From Lineus longissimus (Eukaryota; Nemertea; Pilidiophora; Heteronemertea; Lineidae), in NCBI RefSeq assembly GCF_910592395.1, contig NC_088312.1, positions 21,521,292 to 21,585,291 of the forward strand: 64,000 bases of DNA, given 5' to 3'. Shown one piece after another: positions 22,738-32,551 of this stretch (the first letter of the stretch is position 1; each line of letters opens with the position of its first letter). The notes under the pieces were generated by a model. The model made no database searches. It worked only from the letters and a program-made list of their open reading frames with translations, and was not told the DNA's origin. The translations under genes were made by a program, and so were the position numbers.

Positions 22738-23846
22738 CTCCCTCGTCCATTCACGGACTCCCTCGACCAGCGGATATTTATCCCGGGGTCTCTCCTGGGG
22801 GAGGTGTGGAGTTTCTGGGGTTCGGAGACGGAGCTCCTCCGCGGAGTGCAGCTCAGCCCTCCGTCGCCCCAGATGTCCCTGTTCACGGACGCTTCCCTTT
22901 ATGGTTGGGGCGCCCATTTGAACGAAGGGGATCTGACCACCAAGGGCACGTGGTCAGAGGAGGATGCGCGTCTCTCGATCAATATCCTCGAGATGCAGGC
23001 TGTCATCCTGGCCGTGAGGGCCTTCACGTCTCATCTGAGGGGTCACAGGGTTTCTCTTTTCTCCGACAATTCGACGGTGGTCGCTTATATTCGGAGACAG
23101 GGGGGACGAGATCCGACACATTGTGCCGTCTCACTTGGGAGCTCCTGCAGCTTCTTCGCCGCTTGGATATCCAGCTCCTTCCCCGTCACATCCCCGGCAA
23201 GAGAAATATCTTGGCCGACGCCCTTTCCAGGTCGGACCGTCTGGTCCAGACAGAGTGGACCCTCCATCGCGAGGTGGTCTCTCGTCTGGGGGCCCTGTGG
23301 GATGCTCCGGTCGTGGACTTGTTTGCGACTCGGTTGAACAAGAGGTTCCCCCTGTACTACTCACCCCTCCCGGACGGGGAGGCCTTGGGAGTGGACAGCC
23401 TGTTGGCCTCCTGGGACGGCCTCAATGCTTATGCATACCCGCCAACCCCTCTGTTGCTACCGGTACTCAACAAGGTGGCCAGTTCACGGGTCAGACTTTG
23501 TCTGATAGCACCGTGCTGGCCGAACCAGGCCTGGTTCCCGGTTCTGCTTGAGCTGCTGACGGATCACCCCCGCCGCCTGCCGGCGTGGGACCGTCTGCTT
23601 TATCACCCGATCGGCCGGGTCTATCATCAAGACCCTTCTTTTTACAGGCTTCACGCCTGGAGGCTGTCGGGTATTTCCTCCGAGAGAGAGGCTTTTCGGA
23701 AGACGTTATCCGTAAAGTCGCCCAACCTCAGAGACAGTCTACCCTTGATTCATACAATAGCAAGTGGGCTGTCTTTCGAGACTGGTGTCGGGAGCACGGA
23801 GTTTCTCCGGTCGCTCCCTCTCTTCCCAACTTCCTCGACTTTTTGA
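22738..23846 (+). pseudogene. DIRS RNase H and C-terminal pol region, frame-shifted
   Basis: RNase H motifs are MSLFTDASLYGWGAHL, NILEMQAVILAV and VSLFSDNSTVVAYIRRQGG. The frame then changes at the G run 23,100-23,105 and continues with LPRHIPGKRNILADALSRSD (the final RNase H Asp). It goes on to the DIRS-specific tail VVDLFATRLNKRFPLYYS, LNAYAYPP and LIAPCWPNQAWFPVLLELL. The tail overlaps the 5' end of the recombinase frame by about 260 bp. Confidence 0.8.
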
Positions 23847-24721
23847 ATTTTCTATTCTCGGTCCGGAAGTTTTCGGTTCAGGGAGTGAAGGGTTATCGCT
23901 CCGCCGTTTCGGTCACCTTAAAGCTGACTGAATCGTGGCAACCGTCTTGGGATGACGCTGTTTCATCGTTGCTTCGCAATATGTCTTTGGAGCGTCCTCG
24001 CTCCATTCAGCTCTCTCCCAAGTGGGACCTCTCGGTGGTCTTAAGGGCTCTCATGAAATTTCAATTTGAACCCATGCATCAGGCAGATTTTAAACATCTG
24101 ACCTTTAAGACCGTTTTCCTGGTGGCTTTGGCCACGGCACAGCGGCAGTCTGAGCTCCATGCTTTAGCCTTTGATAAATTGGCTTTCACTGAGAGGGGCG
24201 CGGTCCTAGAATTTGTCCCAGGCTTTCTGGCTAAAAACCAGGCGCCGCACACCTCCAGGCGCCCGGTTTTTATCCCCTCGTTATCCGCTACGGTCTCTAG
24301 AGACCTCCCGGACAGAACTCTCTGTCCTGTTCGGGCATTGAAGTTCTATTCTAATAAGACAAAGGAGCCTGCTGTTCGCCTAGGCAGGAAGCGCCTCTTT
24401 TTGTCTTATAGAGAGGGGTTTACTAGGGAGATAGCTGCAGCCACGGTCGCCAGATGGTTGTTGGCCACCATCCGGATGGCTTATTCTATGACACTCGTTT
24501 CTCCAGAGCTTCGTCGCCTAGGCGCCACTACGGCCCACGAGATTCGGGCCATTTCTACTTCGTGGGCCGAGTATAAGGGAGTGGCGCTGAACGAGGTTTT
24601 AGATGCGGCTACGTGGAGTTCTCACTCTACATTCTCCCAGTATTATATGCGCGATTGTTCCAGGTTAACAGACGGTATGCTGTCTCTTGGTCCAGTTGTC
24701 GCTGCTCAGCACGTGGTCTAG
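23585..24721 (+). CDS. DIRS tyrosine recombinase, intact frame, 378 aa
   Basis: The enzyme class integrates DIRS circles by site-specific recombination in the nucleus, in place of a DDE integrase. Visible catalytic residues are Arg187 in ATAQRQSELHAL, His318 and Arg321 in HEIRAISTSWAEY, Trp344/His347 in DAATWSSHSTF, and the nucleophile Tyr353 or Tyr354 in FSQYYMRD. The N-terminal SAM-like domain (about residues 50-140) is present. The first Met used here overlaps the pol tail, and a start further in is possible. Unlike gag and pol this frame has no break. TAG at 24,719-24,721 is followed by a 16-G run and an AATAATAATAAA polyadenylation-like stretch near 24,960. Confidence 0.88.
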   Translation: MGPSALSPDRPGLSSRPFFLQASRLEAVGYFLRERGFSEDVIRKVAQPQRQSTLDSYNSKWAVFRDWCREHGVSPVAPSLPNFLDFLNFLFSVRKFSVQGVKGYRSAVSVTLKLTESWQPSWDDAVSSLLRNMSLERPRSIQLSPKWDLSVVLRALMKFQFEPMHQADFKHLTFKTVFLVALATAQRQSELHALAFDKLAFTERGAVLEFVPGFLAKNQAPHTSRRPVFIPSLSATVSRDLPDRTLCPVRALKFYSNKTKEPAVRLGRKRLFLSYREGFTREIAAATVARWLLATIRMAYSMTLVSPELRRLGATTAHEIRAISTSWAEYKGVALNEVLDAATWSSHSTFSQYYMRDCSRLTDGMLSLGPVVAAQHVV

Positions 24722-25242
24722 GTGTTTCCCTGCCTAGACCACTCGTCGATTTTCTCTCCTGCTGGCTGTCTTGTCCTCCCTCCTTTTTAAGCGGGGGGGG
24801 GGGGGGGGTTGTTCTATAGACTGTCGCCGGGTCTTCGGGCCCGCGCGTTCGCCCCGTCCAGCTGTCCTAGGGTTCAGCCGCCTAGGACTTTTGAGAGTTA
24901 GTCAGTGAGGCCGCTCCATGTTATTCTGGGGCGTGCTCTCCTTCTTGTGAAAAAAATAATAATAATAAATTTTTTTCCACATTGTGTCTCTTGACGATAT
25001 GTGCTGAGCTTCTACCGCATTGAGGTGGTTTTGTCCCCGTCTAGGAGGGGATGGGTTTTCCCATTATGCTTCCCTTTGTTCTCAAAGGGCCTGTTGACCT
25101 CGAGCCCGGGTTTTCCCCAAGCATTCTTTCTCTGGGTCCCCTGGTCTCACCCGTTGGGTTCTGCTGCGCAGCTTGGAGACAGTTCACTTCACTACATGGT
25201 AAGTCACCGTTTACCCTCCTTCCTTTGGTTGTTGGTATTCGA

Positions 25243-25337
25243 TGCAAAAGTTTGACCTGGGTAGAGTATGAACGACATAAAATTTCCATTTCCTGTGGAA
25301 ATGTCATTTTATTAGTTCATACCTACCCAGGTCAGAG
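25243..25337 (+). repeat. DIRS internal complementary region
   Basis: The first half is the reverse complement of the element's left end (CCTGGGTAGAGTATGAACGA). The second half is the reverse complement of its right end (TCATTTTATTAGTTCATACC, CTACCCAGGTCAGAG). The join between them matches the head-to-tail junction of a circular intermediate. It was used here to place both element ends to within a few bases. Confidence 0.9.
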
Positions 25338-25408
25338 TACCCGCCCTGCCTGTCCCCACAGCAACGGGACTTACTCGGTGCGCTCGAGTAATAAGTACTC
25401 GTGTTGGA

Positions 25409-25593
25409 GGCTCACACGAGGCAGAGGCTGTATAGGGGCGCCGCCTAGGTGTAGCTAAGCGAACTAGCTAAGAGATTTCTATTATAAATAGATTATTTCT
25501 TCCTCGGGTGTGTCCGAATGGAGTACACATGCAAAAGTCTGACCTGGGTAGGTATGAACTAATAAAATGACATTTCCACAGGAAATGGAAATT
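25409..25593 (-). repeat. DIRS right inverted terminal repeat
   Basis: Reverse complement of the left terminal repeat, with a ~20-bp terminal extension ending GGAAATGGAAATT at 25,593. The next bases (CATGTACAT) no longer match the internal complementary region, which marks the boundary. Confidence 0.9.
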
Positions 25594-25694
25594 CATGTAC
25601 ATATATTGCAGGGTATTCAGCTTTCCGAAGGCCAAACCGTAGTCTTTTCTGCATGGACAATTGACAGCCCTGTCATTATCCGTATTTTGTTATT

Positions 25695-26115
25695 TTCCAT
25701 ATTTCAATTTAGCCACAGCCGTCTTTTGAACTAAATGCACTAAAATATAAAGGAAGACTTGCCATGGATTCAAATGCCAGTCGCACAAATGTGATTCATT
25801 GCAACTCAATGATGCAGTTAAAAGGGTTAATCGTTGGGTTGCTGTGAGTGGCCTGATGTGTGGCGGGCGGGCGCTGGCCTACAGGAAACGCTTGTGACGT
25901 AAATGTCAGCTGTTGAACACTCATCGTCATCGGCAGTCATCAGAGAGGCATTGGATCAAGAGCGGATCATACTCCAACCCACCCACGTCAGTCACCAATC
26001 AGTGCTTGTCCAGAAGTGCCAGCAGGACACGATGAATCGCGATGGTGCACCTTCAACACTTCTGGTGGGTTTTAGTAGGTTCGAATATCTCACTCAAAAG
26101 TCAGTCAACTCACAA
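25695..26115 (+). repeat. Duplicated receptor 5' flank, right copy
   Basis: Inverted partner of 13,415-13,828 (see there for shared blocks). Differences are mainly indels and scattered substitutions, and the copy lies about 185 bp upstream of the receptor start at 26,300. The DIRS element ends only ~100 bp before it. Confidence 0.8.
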
Positions 26116-26299
26116 AACACTTGAACATGATGAGTTTTGTTTTTGTCATCTTTAGGGAATTTGGTTTACCTTCGTAATTCATATGATGAAGTTCTTCTTC
26201 AGATTTCTTCTGTCTCACCTGGCTTATAAGTCTCTTTTGAACATTCACTGGAAGTCAGTTGGGGAAAGCTCAACACATACATTGTAAATTGTCATCATC

Positions 26300-27406
26300 A
26301 TGGAGACCATTGTTCCCGGCACCGCCTTGGGACTGCCAGAAATCCGTCCTGGCACAACAACCTTCTCGGCAACAAGACGAGGCCAGTCTTTATTTTACTT
26401 TGATTTTTGGGAATGGAAGCTTCAATTAATTCTCTGGAAGTTTGCCCCGCCTGTTTTAGTCATATTAGGAACCATGTTTAATGGAATGACAATAGTGGTC
26501 GTGATTCAGAGACAGTTTGGAAAATCATCCACGAGAATTTTATTAATCTCTCTTGCGGTGGCAGATACTGGTGTATTACTAACAAAACTTGTTCGTAGGT
26601 GGGGGGAAAAGACGTTCAATTTAGACTTTCCATATGCGCTGTCGGTATTCTGCCCTATTGATGTGTTCTTCATTTACTTCTTCCGTCACTTTTCCAGCTG
26701 GGGCATAACCTTAATAACGATAGAGAGGTGGATATCGGTGACCCATCCCCTAAGAGCAAAGATGTTGTGTACAAGGAAAAACACTTACATAGCCCTCTCT
26801 ATATCAGTTGTAGTTATATCCGCCCTCAACTCTCATATTCTCTTCTTTTATGAAATACTTGACACAAAGAATGTTGAATGTTATATCAGAGATGGGACAT
26901 TATACAAAAGCTTCTGGCTAATGAAATGGTACTGGATCGACTTGATGGCGTTTTCGGGCCTGCCTTTCCTTGCCATATCTTACTGCAATTGTTCTATTCT
27001 ATATCAGGTTCTCCAAGGACAAAAAATGCGCAACAAGCTACAGAATTCGGGCGACCATTCTGTTGCCAGTGCAGCCAAATTGACAAGTATGACGCGCATG
27101 TTGACCATAGTTAGTGTCGTATTCATTCTTCTAACCTTGCCCGTCTCTGTACATTTCATCGTTTATGGTCAGCTCATAGTTTCATTTGTTACACAGAAGC
27201 AGATTGCCCAATATGTCCTTAGCTATACGGTTACAAACTTACTTAGTTACGTTAATAACACTATAAATTTCCTACTTTATTGCTTAAGTGGTACACAATT
27301 TCGTCGCGAGGTTTTCCAAATGTTCCGATGTCGAAAAAGTGGTAATGGCAGAAAGAGTTCGCAAACCCATAGCAGGTCCAGCCGTTTGCAAACAAGAAGT
27401 GACTAG
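26300..27406 (+). CDS. Rhodopsin-type GPCR, paralogue 2, single exon, 368 aa
   Basis: Same architecture as the receptor at 11,753-12,919: GTMFNGM in helix 1, LAVADTGVLL in helix 2, IERWISVTHPL at the end of helix 3, SGLPFLAISYCNCSILYQVL in helix 5, SMTRMLTIVSVVFILLTLP in helix 6 and NNTINFLLYCLSG in helix 7, then FRREVFQMF. ERW again replaces DRY and TINFLLY replaces NPxxY, so these are clade features and not damage. The C-tail is rich in Ser, Arg and Lys. The extracellular N-terminus lacks an obvious NxS/T site, unlike the other two copies. The start ATG is preceded by an in-frame stop-rich flank. Confidence 0.85.
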   Translation: METIVPGTALGLPEIRPGTTTFSATRRGQSLFYFDFWEWKLQLILWKFAPPVLVILGTMFNGMTIVVVIQRQFGKSSTRILLISLAVADTGVLLTKLVRRWGEKTFNLDFPYALSVFCPIDVFFIYFFRHFSSWGITLITIERWISVTHPLRAKMLCTRKNTYIALSISVVVISALNSHILFFYEILDTKNVECYIRDGTLYKSFWLMKWYWIDLMAFSGLPFLAISYCNCSILYQVLQGQKMRNKLQNSGDHSVASAAKLTSMTRMLTIVSVVFILLTLPVSVHFIVYGQLIVSFVTQKQIAQYVLSYTVTNLLSYVNNTINFLLYCLSGTQFRREVFQMFRCRKSGNGRKSSQTHSRSSRLQTRSD

Positions 27407-27654
27407 TATATGATGTGTACCTCGCTGTTAACAGTGACATTATTGTATCTCGAATAGAAAAGAAGGTTTGTTTCGGCAGGCTAGATCTTTAGCTAGATCT
27501 TGACATGATGATAATTATATCAGTCACCTCCTCCGTGATGGCGTTCGAGATAAAAAAGGGAATTAATACGATGCGAAGTTTGGCAAGATAGTCCCAGTAC
27601 CAAATACTGAGCTGCCATTCTAGACGAATAATCGGACTAAGGGAGCCTTTCTGA
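27407..27654. other. 3' flank of receptor 2
   Basis: Short AT-rich non-coding sequence up to the receptor-tail relic. No polyadenylation signal was confidently placed. Confidence 0.3.
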
Positions 27655-27745
27655 TCTTGCAAGTCGTCGCAAGGTTTTCCGAATGTTCTTTGGTCGAAGG
27701 GGTGGAGTGGAGAGCCAACGTTCCTTTGACCAGCGAACAACTAGG
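27655..27745 (+). pseudogene. Relic of a receptor C-terminal tail
   Basis: Translates as RRKVFRMFFGRRGGVESQ, then RSFDQRTTR, almost the tail of the receptor at 11,753-12,919 (RREVFRMFFGRRGGEDSQ). It is closer to that minus-strand receptor than to its immediate neighbour at 26,300. No helix 7 remains upstream. It begins about 250 bp after the stop of receptor 2. Confidence 0.75.
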
Positions 27746-29136
27746 AAAATTGATACTCATGGATTACAAATGGATTGAGTGTCGTGCAAGAGTGAAATTG
27801 TAAAAGTTCAATGGTTTATTTGGTTATTTGTTAGCCAAGATAACAGTCTAACACTCACAAACCTTCGACATAACAACTAACTAAGTTTAATTAAAACTGG
27901 TCTCATATCCACTATTATCGCACATTCGTTTTTCTACTGATGACTAGATGGAGAAATATGGAACGCAAAAACTCGAATAAAGGCACTACATGTCTTGTGC
28001 AACGAGGGCTTACCACAAAGCGTTCATTGCAACTCGGTGCATATCAGCTAGTTGAGTTACAATGACTCGTTTGGTATGCAACTGCTGGCTCTTTTAGTCC
28101 ATAGCGTTCTACCACTTTTTTCGGCCCTTCACGCTGACGATTTTTTTGACTTGCTACATGGTGGCTGTGGCCAGGGACTTGAATCTCCAGGATGCCGCCG
28201 GCTTTAAAACCTGTATCATAGTTTTGAAAAAGGAAACTGTTGATCTTTGTGAATATTTTTTGAAACAGTTGGGATCTAGTTCATTCTGGATAGACAGGGA
28301 TAAATGCACTGCCTAACAATGTCTATAATTTGTACCTATTCGGAGAATGTTTAATATCCATTCGATCGTGTAATATTTGTTTTTATGTTTCTAAAATAAA
28401 GTTGACAGGATTTAATCATGATGTTCATTGGTTCCTATGTCCATTTCGAAAAGTGGAGTATAGTGTTGTAGTTGTATCAGTGCATCAACACGTTGTATGC
28501 ATTTATATATTTGAGCATCAGAACATCAGAACCGTATCATTATCTCATAAAACTCATCGTTACCAATCATATGATTTGTGTTGGGCATGTTTACCTCTAA
28601 GTATCCTATTACCTTCATAATTTGTTAACCATTAATATCAAGGCAAACACAAACGCTTTACATGACGTTACCGCAGGCATTTTTATGTGGATGATATCGT
28701 ATTCTGCAATTTGGCATGTGCACATTTTTATCGGTGATTACTCTAGCACTCCTGAAATTTAAATCATGAATCAGTGTAGTCACGCTGATCGGAACAGCAC
28801 ATTTCGCTTCATTAAATAGAACTTGAGTACGAGGTTGTTATCGAGAGGGTCTTAACGTGGTAAATATCATAAGTTTTGATGAAATCGTTCAAAAATCAGT
28901 GATGCAGTGTAATGTAGTTTGGCCTACCTGCAAGCAGTCAAGTACCCTGTGATAAGCATAGTATTTATGACTGAAAGCACGTCATGCCCACAGAACACAT
29001 GGATTCGACCTTTTATTCTCTCAAGAGTGTGAACAAGTTATGATAATTTGATAAGTTAGGTTAGGATATGTTAATTTTTCTTCAAGTCTCAATTCGTTAA
29101 GCCAAACTGGTGATTCGGATCTGCTCTATAAAAGTG
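27746..29136. other. Intergenic between receptors 2 and 3
   Basis: AT-rich. A 96-codon plus-strand frame at 28,330-28,620 has no recognisable features. Nothing else was seen. Confidence 0.35.
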
Positions 29137-30198
29137 ATGACGACGTTAAGTCATGCCAGTGTCACTGCTGGCGACCAATTACTTGAATCCACTAATGGCA
29201 CAACCTTCGCCACAACATCGTTCGAAGACTTCATGCTGCATAATTTCTGGGAATGGAGGCTTCAAGATCTTCTCTGGATATATGTCACACCTATTATAAT
29301 CATCGCAGGGACAACCTTCAACGCATTAATTATATTGGTTTTGCTTCTGAGGCACTTTGGGAATTCGTCAACCAGAATATTACTGGTTAGTCTAGCTCTC
29401 GTAGATACTGGCGTCTTATGGGTAGGAGCACTTGGTTGGTGGGTGAGGAAAACCTTCGGTATCAACGTATCAAACATGACACCATCATCCTGTCCAGGGG
29501 TTAACTTCTTCACGTACTTATTTCGCCACTCTGCGAGTTGGAATATTACTCTTTTAACTATTGAGAGGTGGATATCTGTGTCTTATCCCCTAAAGGCTAA
29601 GCTCATTTGCACCGGCAGAAATACTTGTATTGTGCTCGCAGTATTGATATCACTATTATCCATCCTGAATTCGCATACACTCAGTAGTCTACATTATAAC
29701 GAATCCATAGCACAGTGTGTCTCTAAAACCGAAACTCATGCCTGGTTCTTTTTTAATATTTGGTATTGGATGGACCTTTCAGTTTACTCAGGTCTACCGT
29801 TTGCAGGTATCATTCTCAGTAACTGTGCTATTTTATACCATATCGTCGGAGGACAGAAAAGGCGCAAGCAGCTTCAGAACAAAGGCAAAGATTTGTCTGC
29901 CTCTTCAGCCAAGTTGACTAGTATGACGCGCATGTTGATCACAGTCAGTGTAATGTTCATTCTTCTTACTTTGCCAATTTCTCTGAATTTCATAGTTTAT
30001 AGTCTGATAAAAAATTCGCTTCTCTCCTCAAACAAACTTTTTGCCCGATACGTACTTGGCTATACGATCACAAGCTTACTAAGTTTTGTTAATAATTCAA
30101 TAAACTTTCTCCTCTATTGCGTGAGTGGGACGCAGTTTAGACGCGAGGTTTTCCAACTATTCTGCCGGTCAAAACCTACTGAAGGCAGGAGACATTAG
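29137..30198 (+). CDS. Rhodopsin-type GPCR, paralogue 3, single exon, 353 aa
   Basis: The first ATG of the frame is at 29,137; the frame is open a little further upstream from a GTG at 29,110. The N-terminus has an NGT site. Landmarks are GTTFNALIILVLL (helix 1), SLALVDTGVL (helix 2), TIERWISVSYPL (helix 3), SGLPFAGIILSNCAILY (helix 5), SMTRMLITVSVMFILLTLPI (helix 6), NNSINFLLYCVSG (helix 7) and FRREVFQLF. Helix 2 has LVD where the paralogues have LAD. It is the most diverged of the three and does not share the duplicated flank block. Same strand as receptor 2, about 1.7 kb downstream. Confidence 0.85.
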   Translation: MTTLSHASVTAGDQLLESTNGTTFATTSFEDFMLHNFWEWRLQDLLWIYVTPIIIIAGTTFNALIILVLLLRHFGNSSTRILLVSLALVDTGVLWVGALGWWVRKTFGINVSNMTPSSCPGVNFFTYLFRHSASWNITLLTIERWISVSYPLKAKLICTGRNTCIVLAVLISLLSILNSHTLSSLHYNESIAQCVSKTETHAWFFFNIWYWMDLSVYSGLPFAGIILSNCAILYHIVGGQKRRKQLQNKGKDLSASSAKLTSMTRMLITVSVMFILLTLPISLNFIVYSLIKNSLLSSNKLFARYVLGYTITSLLSFVNNSINFLLYCVSGTQFRREVFQLFCRSKPTEGRRH

Positions 30199-30580
30199 AT
30201 GGCCTAAACCACCAGACTGATGTATCGATATGACTAGTTCAGAAAAACATCTCTATTACGGACACCCTTGGGACTGACTTATGCTGTCCTTAATAGAGAA
30301 GTGTCCTGATTACGGAGGTCAAATTGTATGGAACTGTCCCTAATAAAGTTGTCCTCTGAACAGAACAGTTCTAAAATTCCGAAAGTGCCAGATGTTGTAT
30401 CATTGACTTTGGCAGGGGAGTTAATCAGTTAAATAGGGATTATTATTTTTTTTCATTATGTATTTGGTGGATAATCCCCATTTGACGAGTGTGTGTCTGC
30501 TAATAACCGTCATGTAATCATTTTAGGTAAGGTTCCATCAAAATGGGATGTTGGTTGGAACAGTGACAGAACATTCCCTT
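30199..30580. other. 3' flank of receptor 3
   Basis: Contains an imperfect internal repetition of 'CTCTATTACGGA...TGTCCT' type sequence (about 30,250-30,350), which looks like an old repeat fragment. No gene. Confidence 0.4.
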
Positions 30581-30634
30581 TTTAGCTCACCTCTTAGCAG
30601 AGGTGAGCTTATCCCATACCGTGGCGTCCGTCGT

Positions 30635-30672
<38 letters not shown>

Positions 30673-31723
30673 CGTCGTCGTCCGTCGTCCGTTAGCAGGG
30701 CACGTTTCGTAACTGTTAGAGCTATTGAGTTGAAACTTGGTACACATGTACCCTTATGTAATGACACCTTGGAGACCAAGTTTCGGTCCAATTCGTTTCA
30801 TGGTTTGGCCACCAGGGGGCCAAACGTTAAAAGTGAAAATATGCAATATCTCCCTTGATAGTAGTCGGGAAATTTTGAAAAAAATATGGTAGGTACTTCT
30901 AGCAAAGGTGCATCATATATCCTCCGGGTTTTTGATTTGACCTCCTTTTCAAGGTCACAGAGGTCAAATGGTGTAAATTGGCCGTTAGGATGTAACGATG
31001 GCACGTTTCTAAACTGCAATGACTATTGATACCAAATTTGGTACACATCTACCCCTTAGTCAGGTGATCTCAGGGACCGAAGTTTGGTCCAATATGATTC
31101 ACCACTTGACCACCAGGGGGCAAAATCCAAAAACCTTAAAAATGTGATTATTCCTTAACTTCTTGCCCGATTGCCACCAATTTGATATCATGGGTACATC
31201 TAACCACCATACAGTATATGTCACACAGGTTTTTAATTTGACCTTCTTGTCAAGGTCACAGAGGTCAAATGGCGTAAATTCGCCGTCAGGCCGTAACTAT
31301 GGCACATTTCTTAACTGCAATGACTATTGATCACAAATTAAGTACACATGTACCCCTTGGTCAGGTGATCTCAGGTACCGAAGTTTGGTGCGATCTGATT
31401 TGCCGTTTGGCCTGAGCCAGGGAGGGGGCCAAATCCTAAATTCTTCAAAATGCCATTATTCCTAGTAATGACTTGCCCGATTGGCACCAATTTTATATCA
31501 TAGGTACATCTAATTCTAACAACCATTCAATGTGTCACCCGGGTCTTCTTTGATTTGACCTACTTTTCAAGGTCACAGAGGTCGAATGTACTGTAAATTG
31601 GCCATTTTGGGGAAATTGTAATTGCTTGGACCTACATCAAACCTAACACTACATGACACAATACCATGCTCTTTATCCATCTTTCCTCCACATGAGGTGA
31701 GCACAATGGCCCTGGCCATTTCA
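30581..31723 (+). repeat. Dispersed AGCTCACC/TCCGTCG repeat, full-length copy A (~1.14 kb)
   Basis: Begins with a perfect hairpin (AGCTCACCTCT-TAGC-AGAGGTGAGCT), then ACCGTGGCGTCCGTCGTCCG and a (TCG)n tract. Four repeated blocks follow, each with 'AAGGTCACAGAGGTCAAATG' and a CACCAGGGGGC-type segment. It ends ATGAGGTGAGCACAATGGCC and CTGGCCATTTCAT. It is nearly identical to 43,345-44,502 and 46,374-47,530. No protein is encoded; the (TCG)n tract reads as poly-Asp or poly-Thr only by periodicity. Confidence 0.85.
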
Positions 31724-32316
31724 TATTGTATTGTTGGAAGTGTCTAGATCTATCAGTACAGTTGAACACTTCTAGGCCCAAACAGTTCTGGAACTGTTCC
31801 ATTCATGAACCAACCCCATGACTGTGAGGAATGATCGAATAATGTTTGAAGGGATACTCAAGTTAGGACCCTAAATTGAAGCGAAAACCCAAATTCCAAT
31901 TTCTGAATACAACCCGTGTAGTACCCACCTTCGCCAAATCGACCTATAAGACTACTGTACTGACGGGTTTTACCATTTTCCCCATCGTTACATGCGCATT
32001 TCACCAGCGAGCCTCGGTTCAGTTGTTCAAAACAAGTTAGCCAAATGTAACGTGTTCAGTCCAATGGACTTAACTGAAATGGTAACACCAAGTTGAAGTT
32101 AGTGTCAAGTTGGTGGCAAAGCTTCGTTTTGAACAGCCGGGCCCAGGCTACTTCTTCAATCGAAATCTTCACAGCAATAGTGTGACGCGGTGAGATTTGG
32201 GGCTATACTACACGGGTCTCGTAAGAAACACAAAAGTAAAAATAACGCTGCAAGTGTAATTTGAACAATGTATTTTAGAACAAACAAACAGTACAATACA
32301 AACAGTTTATACGAAA
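31724..32316. other. Intergenic region 3' of the modular gene
   Basis: Holds the MITE-like element at 32,011-32,148. No polyadenylation signal for the minus-strand gene was confidently placed. Confidence 0.35.
32011..32148. mobile_element. Short MITE-like inverted-repeat element
   Basis: The left end GCCTCGGTTCAGTTGTTCAA and the reverse complement of the right end (AGCCTGGGCCCGGCTGTTCA) match imperfectly as terminal inverted repeats. The CCGGGCCC..GTTCAAAA end type is shared with the Harbinger-like element at 55,023-55,913, so this is probably a short non-autonomous relative. Confidence 0.5.
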
Positions 32317-32551
32317 TTATATGTTATAGCAGTTCGAATCAATTCGTTCCGTCGGACAGCAGGATTCGGAGGCAGCAATGCCACGGCAGAGACCAGCACA
32401 CAACTTGCCGATGGAACCGATGCCAAGATAGATCAGTACACAGCTGGTCCTGACTCGCACACAAAATGATCCAGTGGCAGCAATGCCAAGACCATCGATC
32501 TCGACCACAGTGCCGACCGACATCTCTTGTATGGTGAACGTCAGTCCAGAT
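32317..32551 (-). CDS. Candidate 3' terminal exon of the modular gene
   Basis: A good acceptor (GTTTGCATTTCAG) precedes 32,551. Entered in phase 2 the exon is open for 77 codons (SGLTFTIQEMSVGTVVEIDG and a Cys-rich C-terminus with SCVLIYLG and CAGLCRG) to TAA at 32,317-32,319. Entered in phase 0 it is also open, to a stop at 32,339. Entered in phase 1 it stops after three codons. Upstream mini-exons predict phase 1, so either the protein ends almost at once or an exon is missing from my model. Confidence 0.35.

Larger units (their letters stand above)
18829..25593 (+). mobile_element. DIRS-type tyrosine-recombinase retrotransposon, ~6.8 kb
   Basis: Boundaries come from inverted terminal repeats (18,829-18,990 and 25,409-25,593) and from the internal complementary region at 25,243-25,337, which joins the complements of both outer ends. 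This is the diagnostic DIRS-1 layout. Coding order is gag-like, reverse transcriptase-RNase H and a tyrosine recombinase, all on the plus strand. Body GC is far higher than in the flanking DNA, so the edges are also visible as a composition change. Gag and pol frames are interrupted; the recombinase is open. No target-site duplication is expected, and none was seen. Confidence 0.92.

Noticed and set aside
19304-23364. Minus-strand and out-of-frame plus-strand frames in the GC-rich DIRS body
   Set aside because: High GC lowers stop frequency; the conserved motifs lie only in the assigned frames.
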